Part shown: positions 23,166 to 33,343 of the stretch, one piece after another
How positions within the stretch are numbered: the stretch's first letter is position 1
Layout: each line of letters opens with the position of its first letter
Source of the DNA: Nilaparvata lugens
Taxonomy: Eukaryota; Arthropoda; Insecta; Hemiptera; Delphacidae
Direction: 5' to 3'
Length of the DNA: 64,000 bases
NCBI RefSeq assembly: GCF_014356525.2
Contig: NC_052511.1
Coordinates: 16,933,236 to 16,997,235 of the forward strand
Notes under the pieces: generated by a model
What the model saw: only the letters and a program-made list of their open reading frames with translations
Database searches by the model: none
What the model was told of the DNA's origin: nothing
Translations under genes and position numbers: made by a program

Positions 23166-24311
23166 GATATAGTATATTTCGCACCTAGGGCCGAAAATGA
23201 GACTTTTCCGGCTCGAAATCGGTTTTTGAAGTCCGAGGCCGTAGGCCGAGGACTAGAAAAGATTGAGAGCCGGAAAAAACATTTTTGCCCATGGTGAGAA
23301 CGTTATTTTTCGCCACACAGAAAAATAAACAATATAAATATGAGAATAATTGTTTATTAGGCACTTCCGAAAGCAAAACAGGAAGGTCATAGCTCTAGCA
23401 AATCTGAGGTACGGTAATCTGAATATCAGGAAATTGTCCAAGTATTTTTATTTTTTATTCTGATTTGTCCTAATAACCTAAAAGATTATGTTTAATTATG
23501 TAAGAGGTTGAGTTTATACTTTTTATTCTTCCAAATGACAATAAGATGATATTATTATAAATGTTTTGATTCTTGAATAATAAACACAAATAATGAAAAG
23601 TATTTTGATCAGCTGTTTTAGCAGCTTGTTTTAGCACACTTGAAATTTGGCCAATCTGAAAGTCAACGTTAACAATGCTTGTTGTCGTTGACTTCGGAAG
23701 TTTAGGTTAGAAGTTCTATCCTACTCTGAAAATCGAATTTGAATAATTTATAATATTTATATCTTATCTGTATTTCATTCATCCAAATAAAATGATAGTA
23801 TTATTTTGCAGAATACTTTATTCAATTCTAGAAGCATAAACTGATTCCGTTCAGAATACTTTATTCAATTCTAGAAGCATAAACTGATTCCGTTACATAA
23901 ACTATTTGTAAAAACGTTCAGCACCATGGATATTGCCCAAGTAGTTCGAAAATTATCCACCAGGTTTCGTGATAAACGATTAAACGCAGTACGATTAAAA
24001 GCAGGTTTGAGGTTAGATTCTATTATACTCTGAAAATTGAATTTGAATAGTTTATAATATCTTATTTGTATTTCATTTATCCAAATAGAATGATAGTATC
24101 TTATTGCAAAATACTTTATTCAATTCTAGAAGCAATAACGGATTCCGTTTCATAAACCATTTTGTAAACACATTCACATCAAATCAGAATCAGCTGACTT
24201 CAAGGTTATTTTACAGCCCTAGGGCCGTAAAACTTTTACCGGCCTGGTCAGAAAACAATCATTTTCGGCCTCCATATGACGCACGAAAACCAGCTCATTA
24301 CATCCAAGTGG
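23166..24311. mobile_element. 1.15 kb insertion splitting a duplicated module
   Basis: Absent from the second copy of the module (26207-26213), so it is an insertion or an alternative deletion there. Both ends carry GGGCCG plus CCGGC(T/C)-type words (CACCTAGGGCCGAAAATGAG and CAGCCCTAGGGCCGTAAAAC). Inside are a 43-bp tandem duplicate (CAGAATACTTTATTCAATTC, about 23811 and 23854) and a longer direct repeat of about 160 bp (near 23700 and 24010). No transposase frame. Confidence 0.6.
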
Positions 24312-24835
24312 GGCGAAAAAGACATTTCAGAACGTTTCTGAAGTGTTGTATGCACTTGTGTACTAAATAAATAAGAGATGATGATTCATATGCACACTCC
24401 AAATACTACCTCAATTGAAATTTGTGAAGCTGAAGTCGGATGTACCCGAAGTGTAAAATTAGATCTGGAGCTTTCAACCCACTCGTTACCTGGGTTTACT
24501 TATGAAAAGGAGGCGATGATATTTCGCGATTATCCCTTGCCATTTCGCGGATGTGGCACTGTGAGAGATTCACTTAATACTGTCAGCAATCTCAATGGAT
24601 AGCATCAATGCTTCCCATTCAACAAATGATGACAGCTCCAAGTGAGCCGTTTAGCGTTCGGCGTTTTAGCTGTAACCACATGCTGTGGGGAGGGAATAGT
24701 CAACCACAAACCCTGCTTTCCCTCCAGAGAACTACCGTACACCAAACGAGAATGAGACGGCTAATGGACGGAGGACGGCTGTTGCTCCATTTGCTAGATC
24801 CCAAGGTTTTAAACATTGATATGCAGTAACCGAAA
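24312..24835. repeat. Duplicated module, copy 1, with unassigned 74-codon frame
   Basis: About 520 bp shared with 26213-26725 at very high identity. It holds an ATG-to-stop frame (24378-24602, 74 codons) that is present in both copies. The last 52 residues are identical, and so are the bases, so identity reflects recent duplication rather than proven selection. The peptide (motifs LELSTHSLPGFTYEKEAM and FRDYPLPFRGCGTVRDSL) matches no family I know. A second frame at 24608-24829 is less conserved at its ends. Treated as a repeat, not a gene. Confidence 0.6.
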
Positions 24836-24839
24836 GCAC

Positions 24840-25165
24840 CTTACCATACGAAAAAACCATGTTTTTCACGGTTTTCTCGAAAACGGCTCTAACGATTTTC
24901 TTCAAATTCATATCATAGATAGCTTTCTATAAGCCCTATCAACTGGCATGAGTCTCATTTCCGGGAAAATTTCAGGAGCTCCGTAATATTATTGAGAAAA
25001 ATGGCGGATAATGACTAAAACCATGTTTTCACGATTTTCTCAAAAACGGCTCTAACGATTTTTTTCAAATTCATACCCTGTATAGTTATTTATCAGATCT
25101 ATCAACTGGCATGAGTCTTTTCCTGGGAAACTAATGGGGGGTCCACCCTATCCTTGAGAAATGGA
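24840..25165. repeat. Internal direct repeat, Helitron-like sequence
   Basis: A unit of about 160 bp starting near 24856 is repeated from about 25018. Shared words are ACCATGTTTT, CGGCTCTAACGATTTT, TTCAAATTCATA and ATCAACTGGCATGAGTCT. CGGCTCTAACGATTTTC also occurs in Helitron-like element G, hence the suggested link. Confidence 0.55.
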
Positions 25166-25629
25166 CTTTGTAACCTCCATCTCGTGCATGAGGTAGGTAG
25201 GTAGGTAGAGCAGTTTATAAAAAGTACACAGTCATAGTCAAGATAATTCATCTGTAGAACAGCTGTTTTGACGACTTTAAAAAAAAAATCATCTAATTTC
25301 ACAATTTACACGAAGGAAAAAGTACTCTGAAAACAATAATTATATATACACATATACAGTAGTCTGATCGTAGTTGCAAATAATATGTTGCCGCCAATAA
25401 TGTCATGATGTGACCCTATTTTATTCCCCCCCCCCCTAAATTATTGTGACCCCTAAATTATTCTCGTTTGAGAATGAGGCTTACAGTTCAATGAGCAAGG
25501 AAAGTTGTGTGAGTGTACCACACCAGATTTTTAATTTAGTTACCAGAACAACTGTTTCGAAGAGGTACTCTCTCTAGATTATAGTTCTATATTAACATAT
25601 GGTATGGACATTTCAATTATAATTTTAAG
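25166..25629. other. Gene-free stretch with simple repeats
   Basis: Holds a (GTAG)n run near 25190-25207, a C-homopolymer near 25428-25437 and AT-rich filler. No exon. Confidence 0.5.
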
Positions 25630-25867
25630 ATATTGGAATAAGAAGAATATACATGCTTAAAGACGAACTTTAAACCTTTAAAAACCACCCTTAGAGTTTA
25701 AATATCGCCAAAAGATTTCTTAGTGTGCCTCTAAAGGGCCAACTGAACATACCTACCAAATTTGAAAGTTTTTGGTCCGGTAGATTTTTAGTTCTGCGAG
25801 TGAGTGAGTGAGTGAGTGAGTGAGTGAGTCAGTCAGTGAGTGATTGCCATTTCGCTTTTATATACAT
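25630..25867 (+). mobile_element. Helitron-like terminal fragment with (GTGA)n
   Basis: Contains AAAGACGAACTTTAAACC, GTTTTTGGTCCGGTAGATTT-type sequence, a (GAGT)n run (25798-25845) and ATTTCGCTTTTATATACATAGAT. I recall this ordered set as a widespread insect repeat that looks like a Helitron terminus. Stated from memory, so confidence is limited. Confidence 0.5.
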
Positions 25868-26206
25868 AGATGAAGAATAATCACATATTTCAATGTAATA
25901 CAAAGACAAATAGAAAAATTGTGAACTAATAATTCTTATTCAACGAAAATCAAAATTAATAGCTGTGAATCACCCCTAAGTCTTTTGCTACTGCAAATAT
26001 CAACAACAGAGTAGCTAGATGGAAATTTTATGAGCCCTATTATGAAAATACTATTTGTCAGCCCGGGAATCGAACCCGGTACCTCCTAATTGTCAGTTAG
26101 GAATGCTTACCCTTTTGTGAACTGCCTACTTCAAATTGACTATTCCCCACATTCAAATACGAAATGAAAAATAATCACTTATTTCAATGTACACCTCAAT
26201 ACAAAG
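25868..26206 (-). repeat. SINE-like module X with tRNA-like half, copy 2
   Basis: Minus-strand tRNA-like part (26057-26113) with a perfect five-pair anticodon stem (CCTAA/TTAGG) enclosing CTGACAA (anticodon position GAC) and a perfect five-pair T-stem (CCGGG/CCCGG) enclosing TTCGATT. The B-box is 26066-26076. The acceptor partner of TGACA and the D-arm are missing, so it is not a functional tRNA gene. Body and X blocks match copy 1 at 22787. Confidence 0.65.
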
Positions 26207-26725
26207 ACAAAGACATTTCAGAACGTTTCTGAAGTGTTGTATGCACTTGTGTTCTAAATAAATAAGAGATGATGATTCATATACACACTCAAAATACTAG
26301 CTCAATTCAAATCCGTGAAGCTGAAGTCGGATATACCCGAAGTGTAAAATTAGATCTGGAGCTTTCAACCCACTCGTTACCTGGGTTTACTTATGAAAAG
26401 GAGGCGATGATATTTCGCGATTATCCCTTGCCATTTCGCGGATGTGGCACTGTGAGAGATTCACTTAATACTGTCAGCAATCTCAATGGATAGCATCACT
26501 GCTTCCCATTCAACAAATGATGACAGTTTCAAGTGAGCCGTTTAGCGTTTGGCGTTTTAGCTGTAACCACATGCTGTGGGGAGGGAATAGTCAACCACAA
26601 ACCTTGCTTTCCCTCCAGAGAACTACCGTACACCAAACATCCAGAAGGTACCTAATGGACGGAGGACGGCTGTTGCTCCATTTGCCAGATCCCAAGGTTT
26701 AAAACATTGATATGCAGTAACCGAA
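26207..26725. repeat. Duplicated module, copy 2 (empty site)
   Basis: Directly follows module X without the 1.15 kb insertion seen in copy 1. Differences from copy 1 cluster in the first 130 bases and near the 3' end; the middle is identical over long runs. The 74-codon frame lies at 26269-26493. Confidence 0.75.
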
Positions 26726-26754
26726 AGTACCTACCTTACCACAGGAACTGTGAA

Positions 26755-26970
26755 AAATGTACAATTGTCTGAGTGAAAGAAAGACTTGAGTTAATTAATT
26801 GAGTGTTTTAAAAAGAAAAGCTTTTCATTCTTCCAGATTCCCTGCTTATTCTAACAATTCCTGTGGTACTTTTCTGTAAGTTGTGTAATTCCGAATGATA
26901 AAATAAATAAATTCCTGACCAGCTCTACAATGGGAATAAAATCTGAACCAATTCAAAATTCGTAAATTTT
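26755..26970 (+). repeat. Repeat O, copy 1 (partial)
   Basis: Shares CATTCTTCCA, TTCTAACAATTCCTG-type and CTACAATGGGAATAAAATCT blocks with the copy at 27585-27890. Here the middle (the ACACGTTAAGCC block) is missing. Confidence 0.55.
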
Positions 26971-26974
26971 GAAA

Positions 26975-27580
26975 GATTGTTTTACTTTTACTTTACTTTT
27001 CTTGTTCGTCACAATTATTAAACTGCATTAAGGCAGCAACGATCCCGCAGTATATGACACGTCAAAGTTTAATCTAATATCTACCATCCTTCATATTTCA
27101 ACAAAACAGATTTCACATAACACACATCAATCAAACATTAATCGACAAGGAAGTCTGCTAACCTGTAAGGACACAATACAATAAGGAATTCCCTGAGTGT
27201 TTTTTGAACTCCTTCAAGCCATTAATTTCTCTTATGTGAGATGGGATTGATTTAAATATTTTCATTCCCATATAAAACAAGCCACTCTCCAGCAGGCTAA
27301 GTCTGTGGTGTGGGTAAACAAAACCTCTAAATCTTGTATTATGGGTTATGACTCACTTGGTTCGCCTCATACATTCGTCTATTTTTAAAAACGAAGATTG
27401 CTAAATCTAATATATAAATAGTAGGAGCCATCAGCAATCTCTTTTCTTTAAAATAAGGTATGCAAGAACGCATTGTATTAATCTTATAAATTATCCTAAT
27501 GGCTTTCTTCTGCGGTATGAATATTCCATTATTCTCTATACTTTTTTCCCCAAAAATTACTCCATATCTCATAACTGACA
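26975..27580 (-). mobile_element. 5'-truncated LINE fragment, minus strand
   Basis: A C-terminal RT region in two frames is followed by a 3' UTR and an (AAAGT)n-like tail (about 26980-27005 on the plus strand as ACTTTTACTTTACTTTTC). The fragment sits between two copies of repeat O, suggesting insertion into or beside one of them. Confidence 0.75.
27158..27572 (-). pseudogene. LINE ORF2 C-terminal region, frameshifted
   Basis: From 27572 down to about 27339 the frame reads YGVIFG, then IFIPQKKAIRIIY and SCIPYFKEKRLLMAPTIYIL, the post-RT block of CR1/Jockey-type LINEs. A frameshift near 27337 moves to a second frame with YPHHRLSLLESGLFYMGMKI, FKSIPSHIREINGLKEFKKH and a stop TAG (27158-27160). 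Together these are the usual last ~135 residues of the protein. The catalytic part is absent. Clade not certain. Confidence 0.82.
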
Positions 27581-27584
27581 GAAA

Positions 27585-27890
27585 ACTTTGAAAACTGACA
27601 TAACTTTGTTAAGTGATAGAAAGAATCGAATGAGTGTTTAGAAATAGAAACACTCACTCTTCCAATCTACCTACTCACTTTAATTATTCCTGACAAGTTA
27701 TTCCGTGTTTTGAATGGACACGTTAAGCCATCGGTCCTGGCTGTCTAAAAAGCAGTCGTTAGGTCATGTCAGAGGCCCTGAAATTGATCAGTTGCGATCT
27801 GAAAACTCAGACACCAGACCTGATACTAGGTCACTCGATATTATTATTATACTGAAAATTTCTACAATGGGAATAAAATCTGAACCTATT
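27585..27890 (+). mobile_element. Repeat O, copy 2 (LINE 3'-UTR-like)
   Basis: Contains ACACGTTAAGCCATCGGTCC, GCAGTCGTTAGG and CTGAAATTGATCAG-type sequence, ending CTACAATGGGAATAAAATCT. The ACGTTAA...CGGTCC...CAGTCGTTA string resembles the conserved 3' UTR of RTE-like LINEs of insects. No coding sequence here. Confidence 0.55.
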
Positions 27891-28149
27891 CTTCAAAAGC
27901 TATTGAAATCATTATAGCCTACGAGTATGTGCTAAATGAGTATAAGCATTGAGAAATGATAGCATAATAAGATATCCCAAGGTGTAGAACGTTAATGTTC
28001 CAAATTTCACTTATGCTATATTTTCTCTATGCTATAAGCTATGTGCTGCTGTATGAACTATAAAAATATCGTATGTGCTAAATGTCTAGACTACTGTATA
28101 TGAAGATAATATTACATTGAGTTTCATGGGAAATTAATTTTTGAAATAG

Positions 28150-28610
28150 GAAATCAAATTCCAGCTTGCAAAACTACGATGGAAGTCACACGACAAGAAA
28201 AAGAAAGAAGAACTGGATTTCAAATGCTCGAAAATGTACTGGTTATTGGGGAGAAATTCGAGCCTTTCAACGTACAATAAATTACTATTGTATAGACAAA
28301 TTCTTCGGCCTGTGTGGTTGTATGGCATCCAGCTGTGGGGCTGTGCAAGGAAAAGTAACATCAACACCATCCAGAAATTCCAGAACAAGGTTTTGAGGAA
28401 TGCTGTCAATGCTCCATACTTTGTCAGAAACTCGGATTTCCACAGGGACCAGCAGATGGAAGAAGTCGATGTCATGATCACAAAGGCTGCCAGAAACCAT
28501 GAAGAGACTCTACATAATCATCAGAACATCCAAGCTCTACACCTCATTGACAATTCTAATACAGTGAGAAGACTGAAAAGGAAGAAGCCTACAGATATCG
28601 TTTAAATAAA
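28150..28610 (+). pseudogene. Jockey-like LINE ORF2 C-terminal fragment
   Basis: Read in one open frame after a TAG (28147-28149): LRWKSH, KKKKEELDFKCSKMYWLLGR, YNKLLLYRQILRPVWLYGIQ, LWGCARKSNINTIQKFQNKV, LRNAVNAPYFVRNSDFHRD and a final RRLKRKKPTDIV. This order (LxWxxH, KxxxxYWLLGR, YGIQLWG, FQNKxLR, APxxVRNxDLHRD) is the C-terminal signature of Jockey-clade elements. It ends in a natural-looking stop at 28605. The catalytic RT core and endonuclease are missing; the 5' end is truncated. A relic, although this segment itself has kept its frame. Confidence 0.88.
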
Positions 28611-29140
28611 GCAAGAGTTATTCTGAAGGAAACAGTGCATGGGCATTGCTCACTTAGACTGTGAAGGAGTGAATACCCCTTTAATGTCAAACTTTCACGT
28701 ATTAATTTAAGCTAGAATTGAACTGTTCATTAACCAAAGTGTTAGATTGCAGTCAAATTACAAAAAAAAAATTCCAGCTTCTCATCATTTTCGAAATATG
28801 TTATTGGAATGGTAGAAAATGAAATTTTAAATAGCTGATAAATGGTTGATCAGTATTGGTTTAAGAGCTTTTCAATTTTGATTTTGTGAATTCAGAGGGG
28901 ACTTATCCACTCATTGAACGTCATCTACAATTAAGTGAGCGAAAAAAGAGCCAATAAACTGTGTATGTCTCTTTTTTATATTGTTTAGTTATTATTTTGT
29001 GACTCAATTCTCTCCAATAATATCACATATCAATTCTAAAACTAGATTCTACTGTTAGTCTACAACTACTCCACTATCTACAACCTTAAAATAACATCTA
29101 CGAGTTTAAAAATAGCTTCTCGGTGCTTCGGAACACTCCC
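28611..29140. other. Gene-free AT-rich stretch
   Basis: Probably includes the 3' UTR of the preceding LINE relic, but no clear tail was found. Confidence 0.4.
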
Positions 29141-29141
29141 A

Positions 29142-29235
29142 GAGCTAGTTGTGCGTTCATTCACATCTCTTCATCATCTTGCACGTCTCATTACCCATGC
29201 ACAAACCTAGCGATCACATTCAGCCTCAGTAAAAA
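29142..29235 (+). repeat. Repeat family L, copy 2
   Basis: GAGCTAGTTGTGCGTTCATT, CATCTCTTCATCATCTTGC, ACCCATGCACAAACCTAG and CCTCAGTAAAAACTCG match the copies at 8662 and 43091. Confidence 0.6.
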
Positions 29236-29494
29236 CTCGACGAGTACAATGAGTATTATGACAAATTCGTTGTAGACTGCTTTGTAGTACTCCAAATACT
29301 GTACAAGTATTTAAACTGGTGATTTTGCAAGCAACCCGTTGCCCAGGCCTAGAAACAAAGTGCCAGGTTTTGACATCTCAAGTGCAACTGTCATTTACGG
29401 TAGTGAACGGTTCTGGCTCAGTAGTTTCACAGTAGTTTTAGGCATGAGTACACTACAACTACCTGTAGGCCACCCATTATTAACATCCGACTAG

Positions 29495-29628
29495 AATGGA
29501 TAATTTCAGGATGGATTATTTTGCTAGTCTTAAGTTTTGCGTACATTTTAATTGGAATTTTTTAGAATAGTATACCAGCATGGATTATTTCAGGATGGAT
29601 TATTTTGCTAGTCTTAAGTTTTGCGTAT
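29495..29628. repeat. 84-bp spaced direct duplication
   Basis: About 48 bases containing TTTCAGGATGGATTATTTTG and CTAGTCTTAAGTTTTGCGTA occur twice, 84 bp apart, virtually unchanged; the intervening parts are also weakly similar (GTATAC words). Confidence 0.85.
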
Positions 29629-29969
29629 ACTGTACTTCAATAGGAATATTCCAAACGAGTATACTAGAGGAGTTGTGTGGTGGACGTTTCTCATGATGAG
29701 TGTTGGATGAAACTAACAGTCTCAGGTAGACTCAGAACAACCCAAAAGTTAATTTGAAACTCGTAACCGTCAGCTAGTGGATCTGGTCTCAAGCTGTCAG
29801 AGGTACCGTTCGGTCAACTAATTCCCATTTGAGAGAATTCCAGTATTCAACAGTACTTAAGTTCCATTCATTTATAACCAGCATGATAATTATTAACTAT
29901 GATTATAACCATGATGACTATTATTACTATCAAGTTCATACAATATACTTGAGATGTGTAAAGATTTCT

Positions 29970-30365
29970 AGGGCTGGTTTCCGAGCTCGGTATTAAGCTA
30001 AGTTCTAGACTCCAAACATCTGGAGTCGGAAAATTGGCTTCCCGGAACGGGGCGTTGTCGTAGAAATTAAATTTCGAAAAACTGGAGAATTTAACACAAA
30101 GTAAAATAAAGAGAAAATAGTGTAGAGTTTCAGATATTTTGAATTATTTAGGAATGTTTCATTTCCTCAAGGAAAACGTTTCCAATAAGAAAAATGTGGA
30201 AATGAAGATTATCATAAAAACTACGACTACACCTCGTTTCGGAAAGCCAATGTTCTGACTTTAGCTGTTTAAAGTCTAGAACTTATACTCTGTACAAAAT
30301 AACTTCTGACTTGGGAGGGACTTGCGCAAGTATAGCTAAATCCCGAGCTCGAGAACCGGCCCTTA
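29970..30365. mobile_element. Fold-back element K
   Basis: Ends AGGGCTGGTTTCCGAGCTCG and CGAGCTCGAGAACCGGCCCT are inverted. Inside, GTTCTAGACTCCAAACATCT through TTGGCTTCCCGGAACG on the left pair with CGTTTCGGAAAGCCAATG through AAAGTCTAGAACTTATAC on the right. Arms about 110 bp with indels, AT-rich middle, no open frame. Confidence 0.8.
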
Positions 30366-30885
30366 GGGTCAATTTCTACAAAGTTGTTTTAACAATGTAT
30401 TATCAATGTATCAATCATGATACACTTAACTAATGAATGATTGCATTTATAGTGTTTCAATTAAGCTTATGGTTCAAACTAGAATTTGAGCTCAATTTTT
30501 TTTTGATAAAGCGACCCTTTAGGGTGCCGATCAGACGAGTGGGTCGCGGTGTTGATTTCGGTTTCGCCGATGCCACTATAATCAGCTGGCAATGATGGAA
30601 ACATTTGAATGTCATCGTGTTGAAACTCGAGCTCGAGCAAGACTTTTAACCGTTTTGTTCACTCTCATGCTTCACATTGTGTTTATGTTACATGAAGGTC
30701 GAACCTGAACTGAAAGCTAAACATCGACTTGACCGTTCTGTAAGTACCCTTCAGAAATTTCTTGTTCTTGACAGTCTGCTTTCCAATTTCCTCACTACTC
30801 TTATTACCCGTCCAATTTTTTCAGGGACTACTGTCGCTTATGGAAATATAAATTATCCATAGGATAAACTACCACTAATTCTTGA
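30366..30885. other. Gene-free stretch
   Basis: A moderately GC-rich segment near 30530-30640 could hold an exon or promoter but no frame or splice pair could be supported. Confidence 0.4.
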
Positions 30886-31045
30886 AAGCTCCATACAAAC
30901 TTGAACGCCACGAACAAGTGCATTTCATTTTTCATACGCTGATTATCTGTACCTTCCTGTTTATGTACAAATACAGTTATAATCAGCTGATGAAAAGTGA
31001 AATGCGCGTGTTCGTGGCGCTCAAGTCTGTACGCAGCAGAGCTTA
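30886..31045. mobile_element. Fold-back element J
   Basis: AAGCTCCATACAAACTTGAA and CGCCACGAACAAGTGCATTT on the left pair with AAATGCGCGTGTTCGTGGCG and the complement of AGACTTGAGCGCC on the right; the loop is about 35 bases including a spaced pair CGCTGATTAT/ATAATCAGCTG. Two small plus-strand frames across it are products of the symmetry. Confidence 0.8.
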
Positions 31046-31179
31046 CAGTTCCTTCCAGGGTACAATTGGTTCTGCTCTCAAAAATAACGATTATTTTCGA
31101 AGATCCTAAAAACCATTCAAGTATTCAATTGACTATTTTATTCGAATATTTTATTTCGACCTATTCTCGAACAAAATGA

Positions 31180-31240
31180 TAAGGGTGAAATAGGGATATT
31201 AGGGATAGAATAGGGAATAGAATAGGGATAAAATACATGA
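31180..31240. repeat. (AGGGATAGAAT)n-like tandem repeat
   Basis: AATAGGGATA, TTAGGGATAG, AATAGGGAAT and AATAGGGATA follow one another. Confidence 0.8.
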
Positions 31241-31249
31241 ATAGTCCTA

Positions 31250-31693
31250 AAAAATAAAGATTTCAGTCCTTGGGCGACCGTGACTTGTGCATTCTCTCTT
31301 TCTATCCCATTGTTGAAAACGATCTCACTAATTTCATCTCTGTCTTTCGTGCTCCACTCTTTCGTTGCAACCTCAAGCGTTTGTTCGGCTGATTCACATT
31401 GTTCCGCAATCCTGCTTGAAGATGAATGAAACCGGATAGAAGATGAATGAACGGATGCAATTAGCAAATGCTACTTCATTCAATCCTGCTGCTTGGCGAA
31501 AAATGCACGCAATCCCCAAATTTGAGACCCAAAGTCTGGTTGCGACACTCCAAGTCTTCGTCAGAAAATGATCCTTGACGACAAAATATGAAATTCCTCC
31601 AGGATTTAGCAATTGAAGGATTTGTTGATCCTGCACGAGCAGACTTGAAACAATGATAATGTTGGATAAATTGCTGAGTTTATTTAGTAACAT
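31250..31693 (-). other. Unassigned minus-strand frames
   Basis: Two overlapping minus-strand frames of about 100 codons (31138-31467 and 31394-31693) run opposite the repeat above. The first includes SRIAEQCESAEQTLEVATKE and EISEIVFNNGIEREN, which are not low complexity, but match no family I recognise. No splice or promoter context was found. It could be a decayed exon or transposon part; chance is equally possible. Confidence 0.2.
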
Positions 31694-31699
31694 CCTGAG

Positions 31700-32383
31700 A
31701 CTTGAAATATTTGCATGATGGTTACGAGGACAATTCTATTCAGATTTATTACATTTAGCATAGTTCTGTACGGGAACAATGTTGGAGTTGTCCTTGTACT
31801 AAAACTGAATTGAATTATTGTTAAAATAATATGACATTGTTGAAATTATAGTGATCAACTGTAAATAGTGCAACAATGTCATTGAAAAACATACTTTGGA
31901 ATGCAACGGAAATGAAAATTGGTCAAATCATGGGTTTCAATTTTCGTGTTTATGGAGTTGATTGATATTCCTGGGTACATCGATAGAGTAACTGTACTTG
32001 TATTGAACTTACTGCAAAATTAATTAGCTTATAAAGAACTTCTATCAAAAGTTCCTCGTGCAATCTTCTACTTTGAACTAACAAGCTATTGAGAGTTATC
32101 AGGAAACTCAAATTCCAACTCATAGTTTGAGAAAATAGGTTACTCGAATATACAGTATACATAAGTCGCGTTTCCTCAGAATACTTAAGTGTAATATTGT
32201 GTTATAGCAATTTTGAATATTATCTCAGACATCAACATTGAGGAGATGAGAAGTGTATGGATGTGATATGCAAGTATGTCTTGTGACATAAAACAAATAA
32301 ACAATAATGTTCTTGAACCAGTCTGCAACTAATGAGTTTAAGATTCCATTATCAAGTATCTTCCAATTTAAATACGACCAAAG
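31700..32383. other. Gene-free AT-rich stretch
   Basis: No feature recognised. Confidence 0.45.
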
Positions 32384-32692
32384 AAGTGTAACAAACTAAC
32401 TACGTGTCATCATGTCATCTATTTTAAAAGAATACGCAAGTGCTCCCAAGTAAGTAAGTATGAGAGCGGTTCTCATGACTATTTTTGGAATATTTGAGTG
32501 TGTCTAGTCTCGGCCAATGACAGTAGAGCTCAACCTTCATTGGTCAACAGCTAACGGCCAATCGTAGGGCCTCATCCACACTATATATTCTGCTACTCAA
32601 TGATGAAGCTTCCAGTTCACTATAGTATCTCAAATTGTTCCAATAAATGAGTGGTTTTGACAATACAAAGTCGTTTTTATCCAAAAAATTCC
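32384..32692 (+). mobile_element. Family B right half with shared 5' flank, copy 1
   Basis: Begins with GAAGTGTAACAAACTAACTA and GTGTCATCATGTCATCTATT, then joins the B right arm (GTGTGTCTAGTCTCGGCCAA, AGCTCAACCTTCATTGGTCA, CTCAAATTGTTCCAATAAAT). The same unusual flank-plus-arm arrangement recurs at 34834, so these two are copies of one another rather than independent truncations. Confidence 0.75.
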
Positions 32693-32705
32693 TGAGAGCA
32701 TAATA

Positions 32706-33343
32706 CTAGTAGTTCTTTGAACAGTAGACCTCGCGCAGTTATAAACCACAGCCTCCTCTTATACTGTCCATCAGAGTTAATCCTGCCTGTATGTCGTGTC
32801 GGCGAGATATCGGTGTGAAAACGGCCAACGGCTGTTTGGGTTGGTGTATCAAATATGTCAACATCAAAAAAGCTAATCTCCTTCAAGACATACTGGCAAC
32901 AAGTAGTCAGCCCGAGTTCAAAGCAGAGAAAGGTCGAGAGACAATACTATGTTATTTTACTTATTAATTGCATGCGTTATTGCATGCAATAAATTGTTCA
33001 TTTAATAGTGCATTAAAATCGCATTCAATGATGCATGCAATTAATAGTCCACACAGCAGCTGATTTTATACCAAGTTACATTGAGATATTGAATTGCATG
33101 CAATTTATAATCCACTCGACAGCTGATTTGAAGAATACGCTGTCCGAAGCTATAGTCTGATTTTTACTCTAATATTGGCGTATGAAGGAGGCTCCTTTTC
33201 CTTTTATATTATCCTTGAGATGCAAAATTTCCAAAAACCTTATATACACGTCGACGCGCGATCCAAAAAGGAACATACCTGTCAAATTTCATGAAAATCT
33301 ATTACCGCGTTTCGCCGTAAATGCCGAACATGAAAATAAACAT
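32706..33343 (+). repeat. Interspersed repeat family A, copy 2
   Basis: Starts CTAGTAGTTCTTTGAACAGT and contains TGCATGCAATTAATAGTCCA, GGCGTATGAAGGAGGCTCC and CACGTCGACGCGCGATCC. The final block (CACTTCGCTCGGTC) is missing: the copy stops at about 33343, where a Helitron-like element begins. Confidence 0.82.

Noticed and set aside
26057..26113. Functional tRNA gene (anticodon GAC)
   Set aside because: T-arm and anticodon arm are perfect, but the D-arm and the 5' strand of the acceptor stem are absent, and the copy at 23017 is decayed; SINE-like relic is the better reading.
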